Shown in pieces: positions 6,398-6,727 of a stretch of 6,727 bases of DNA. Source of the DNA: an uncultured Eubacteriales bacterium (GTDB lineage: Bacteria; Bacillota; Clostridia; Oscillospirales; Oscillospiraceae); the NCBI GenBank assembly GCA_900551495.1, contig URWG01000098.1, positions 1 through 6,727 of the forward strand. The letters run 5' to 3'. The notes beneath the pieces are model-generated. The model was not told where the DNA came from. It saw only the letters and a list, made by a program, of their open reading frames with translations, and did no database searches. Position 1 is the stretch's first letter; each line of letters opens with the position of its first letter. The translations under genes and the position numbers were made by a program.

Positions 6398-6420
6398 GAT
6401 CCGCCGCCCATCGCTGACGG
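6392..6420 (-). terminator. Weak candidate terminator of the flavoprotein gene
   Basis: On the - strand CCGTC (6416-6420) can pair with GGCGG (6401-6405), including one G-U. ATC and then six T residues (6392-6397) follow. It lies about 80 nt past the stop of the flavoprotein gene. The stem is short, and the same T-run also takes part in the long hairpin, so the two structures would compete. Confidence 0.3.
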
Positions 6421-6499
6421 TTTATTCAGAGATTCCTCAAGTATCTTACAACAGAATTCGACAAAGCGCAACTTCTTTTTCCGAAAAAGGTTATCGTTT

Positions 6500-6727
6500 C
6501 TACGGTATCGCGTCCAAAACCGCCTCGGCGCAGCGAAGTCCGTCCACCGCCGCCGACATTATTCCGCCGGCATATCCTGCGCCCTCTCCGCAAGGGTATA
6601 TTCCGCCGATATTTGCAATGCCTCGGTCGTTTCTCAAAAGCCTCACCGGACTGGAGGAACGAGCCTCCGGCCCTGTAAGCAGAGCGTCCGGCATATCAAA
6701 CCCCTTGATTTTTTTTGCAAAAACAGG
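6500..6727 (-). CDS. FAD-dependent dehydrogenase (COG2509-type), C-terminal end only
   Basis: This is the last 75 codons of a gene that enters from the right edge; the frame is open to the final base of the window. The translation begins PVFAKKIKGFDMPDALLTG and continues with EARSSSPVRLLRN, then YPCGEGAGYAGGIMSAA and VDGLRCAEAVL. The Y-P-C-G-E-G-A-G-Y-A-G-G-I block is the C-terminal FAD-binding signature of the uncharacterised FAD-dependent dehydrogenases grouped in COG2509, whose substrate is not established. The Met at 6694 is internal, not the start. The gap of about 340 bp to the next gene, together with a possible terminator, suggests it is a separate transcript from the recD2 operon. 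Confidence 0.88.
   Translation of the reverse strand, partial: PVFAKKIKGFDMPDALLTGPEARSSSPVRLLRNDRGIANIGGIYPCGEGAGYAGGIMSAAVDGLRCAEAVLDAIP

Noticed and set aside
6163..6471. A 102-codon - strand open frame
   Set aside because: It covers the tandem repeat and the long hairpin. The repeat unit of 37-38 bp changes frame from copy to copy, no convincing ribosome site precedes it, and the translation has no recognisable domain. The region is better read as non-coding.

Overview
The window suggests a GC-rich member of the Clostridia, most likely a gut Oscillospiraceae/Ruminococcaceae-type bacterium. This is inferred from the gene content (RecD2-type helicase, ComF, an MreB-family protein, a COG2509-type flavoprotein, a Clostridia-style membrane-anchored CE4 deacetylase), the Shine-Dalgarno sites, the CCA-encoding tRNA and the style of the intergenic repeats. 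No database search was possible, so the genus is not assigned.

Layout: the left edge holds the 3' two-thirds of a tRNA-Trp gene on the + strand (1-54), followed at once by a strong intrinsic terminator (56-83). Positions 88-270 hold a gene-free, multi-hairpin element built on GTGAAAT / ATTTCA(C) words in opposite orientations. A 12-bp terminator hairpin (319-348) then closes the leftward gene cluster. All protein genes are on the - strand. In transcription order they are: the 3' end of a FAD-dependent dehydrogenase (right edge, cut by the window); a gap of about 340 bp with a 37-bp tandem repeat and a long nested hairpin; a small membrane-anchored protein of unknown function; recD2; a comF-family phosphoribosyltransferase; an mreB-family actin; and a polysaccharide deacetylase.

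The five complete genes are packed as an operon. The unknown gene overlaps recD2 by 20 nt, recD2 overlaps comF by an ATGA, comF and mreB are 18 nt apart, and the mreB stop codon lies in the Shine-Dalgarno site of the deacetylase gene. The products fall into two themes: DNA processing or uptake (RecD2, ComF) and cell-envelope morphogenesis (MreB-like filament, CE4 deacetylase). No clear novel defence or mobile system is present. The points most worth a second look are the two intergenic structured elements, the non-canonical catalytic motifs and the Ca-loop-like insert of the deacetylase, and the operon pairing of MreB with that enzyme.
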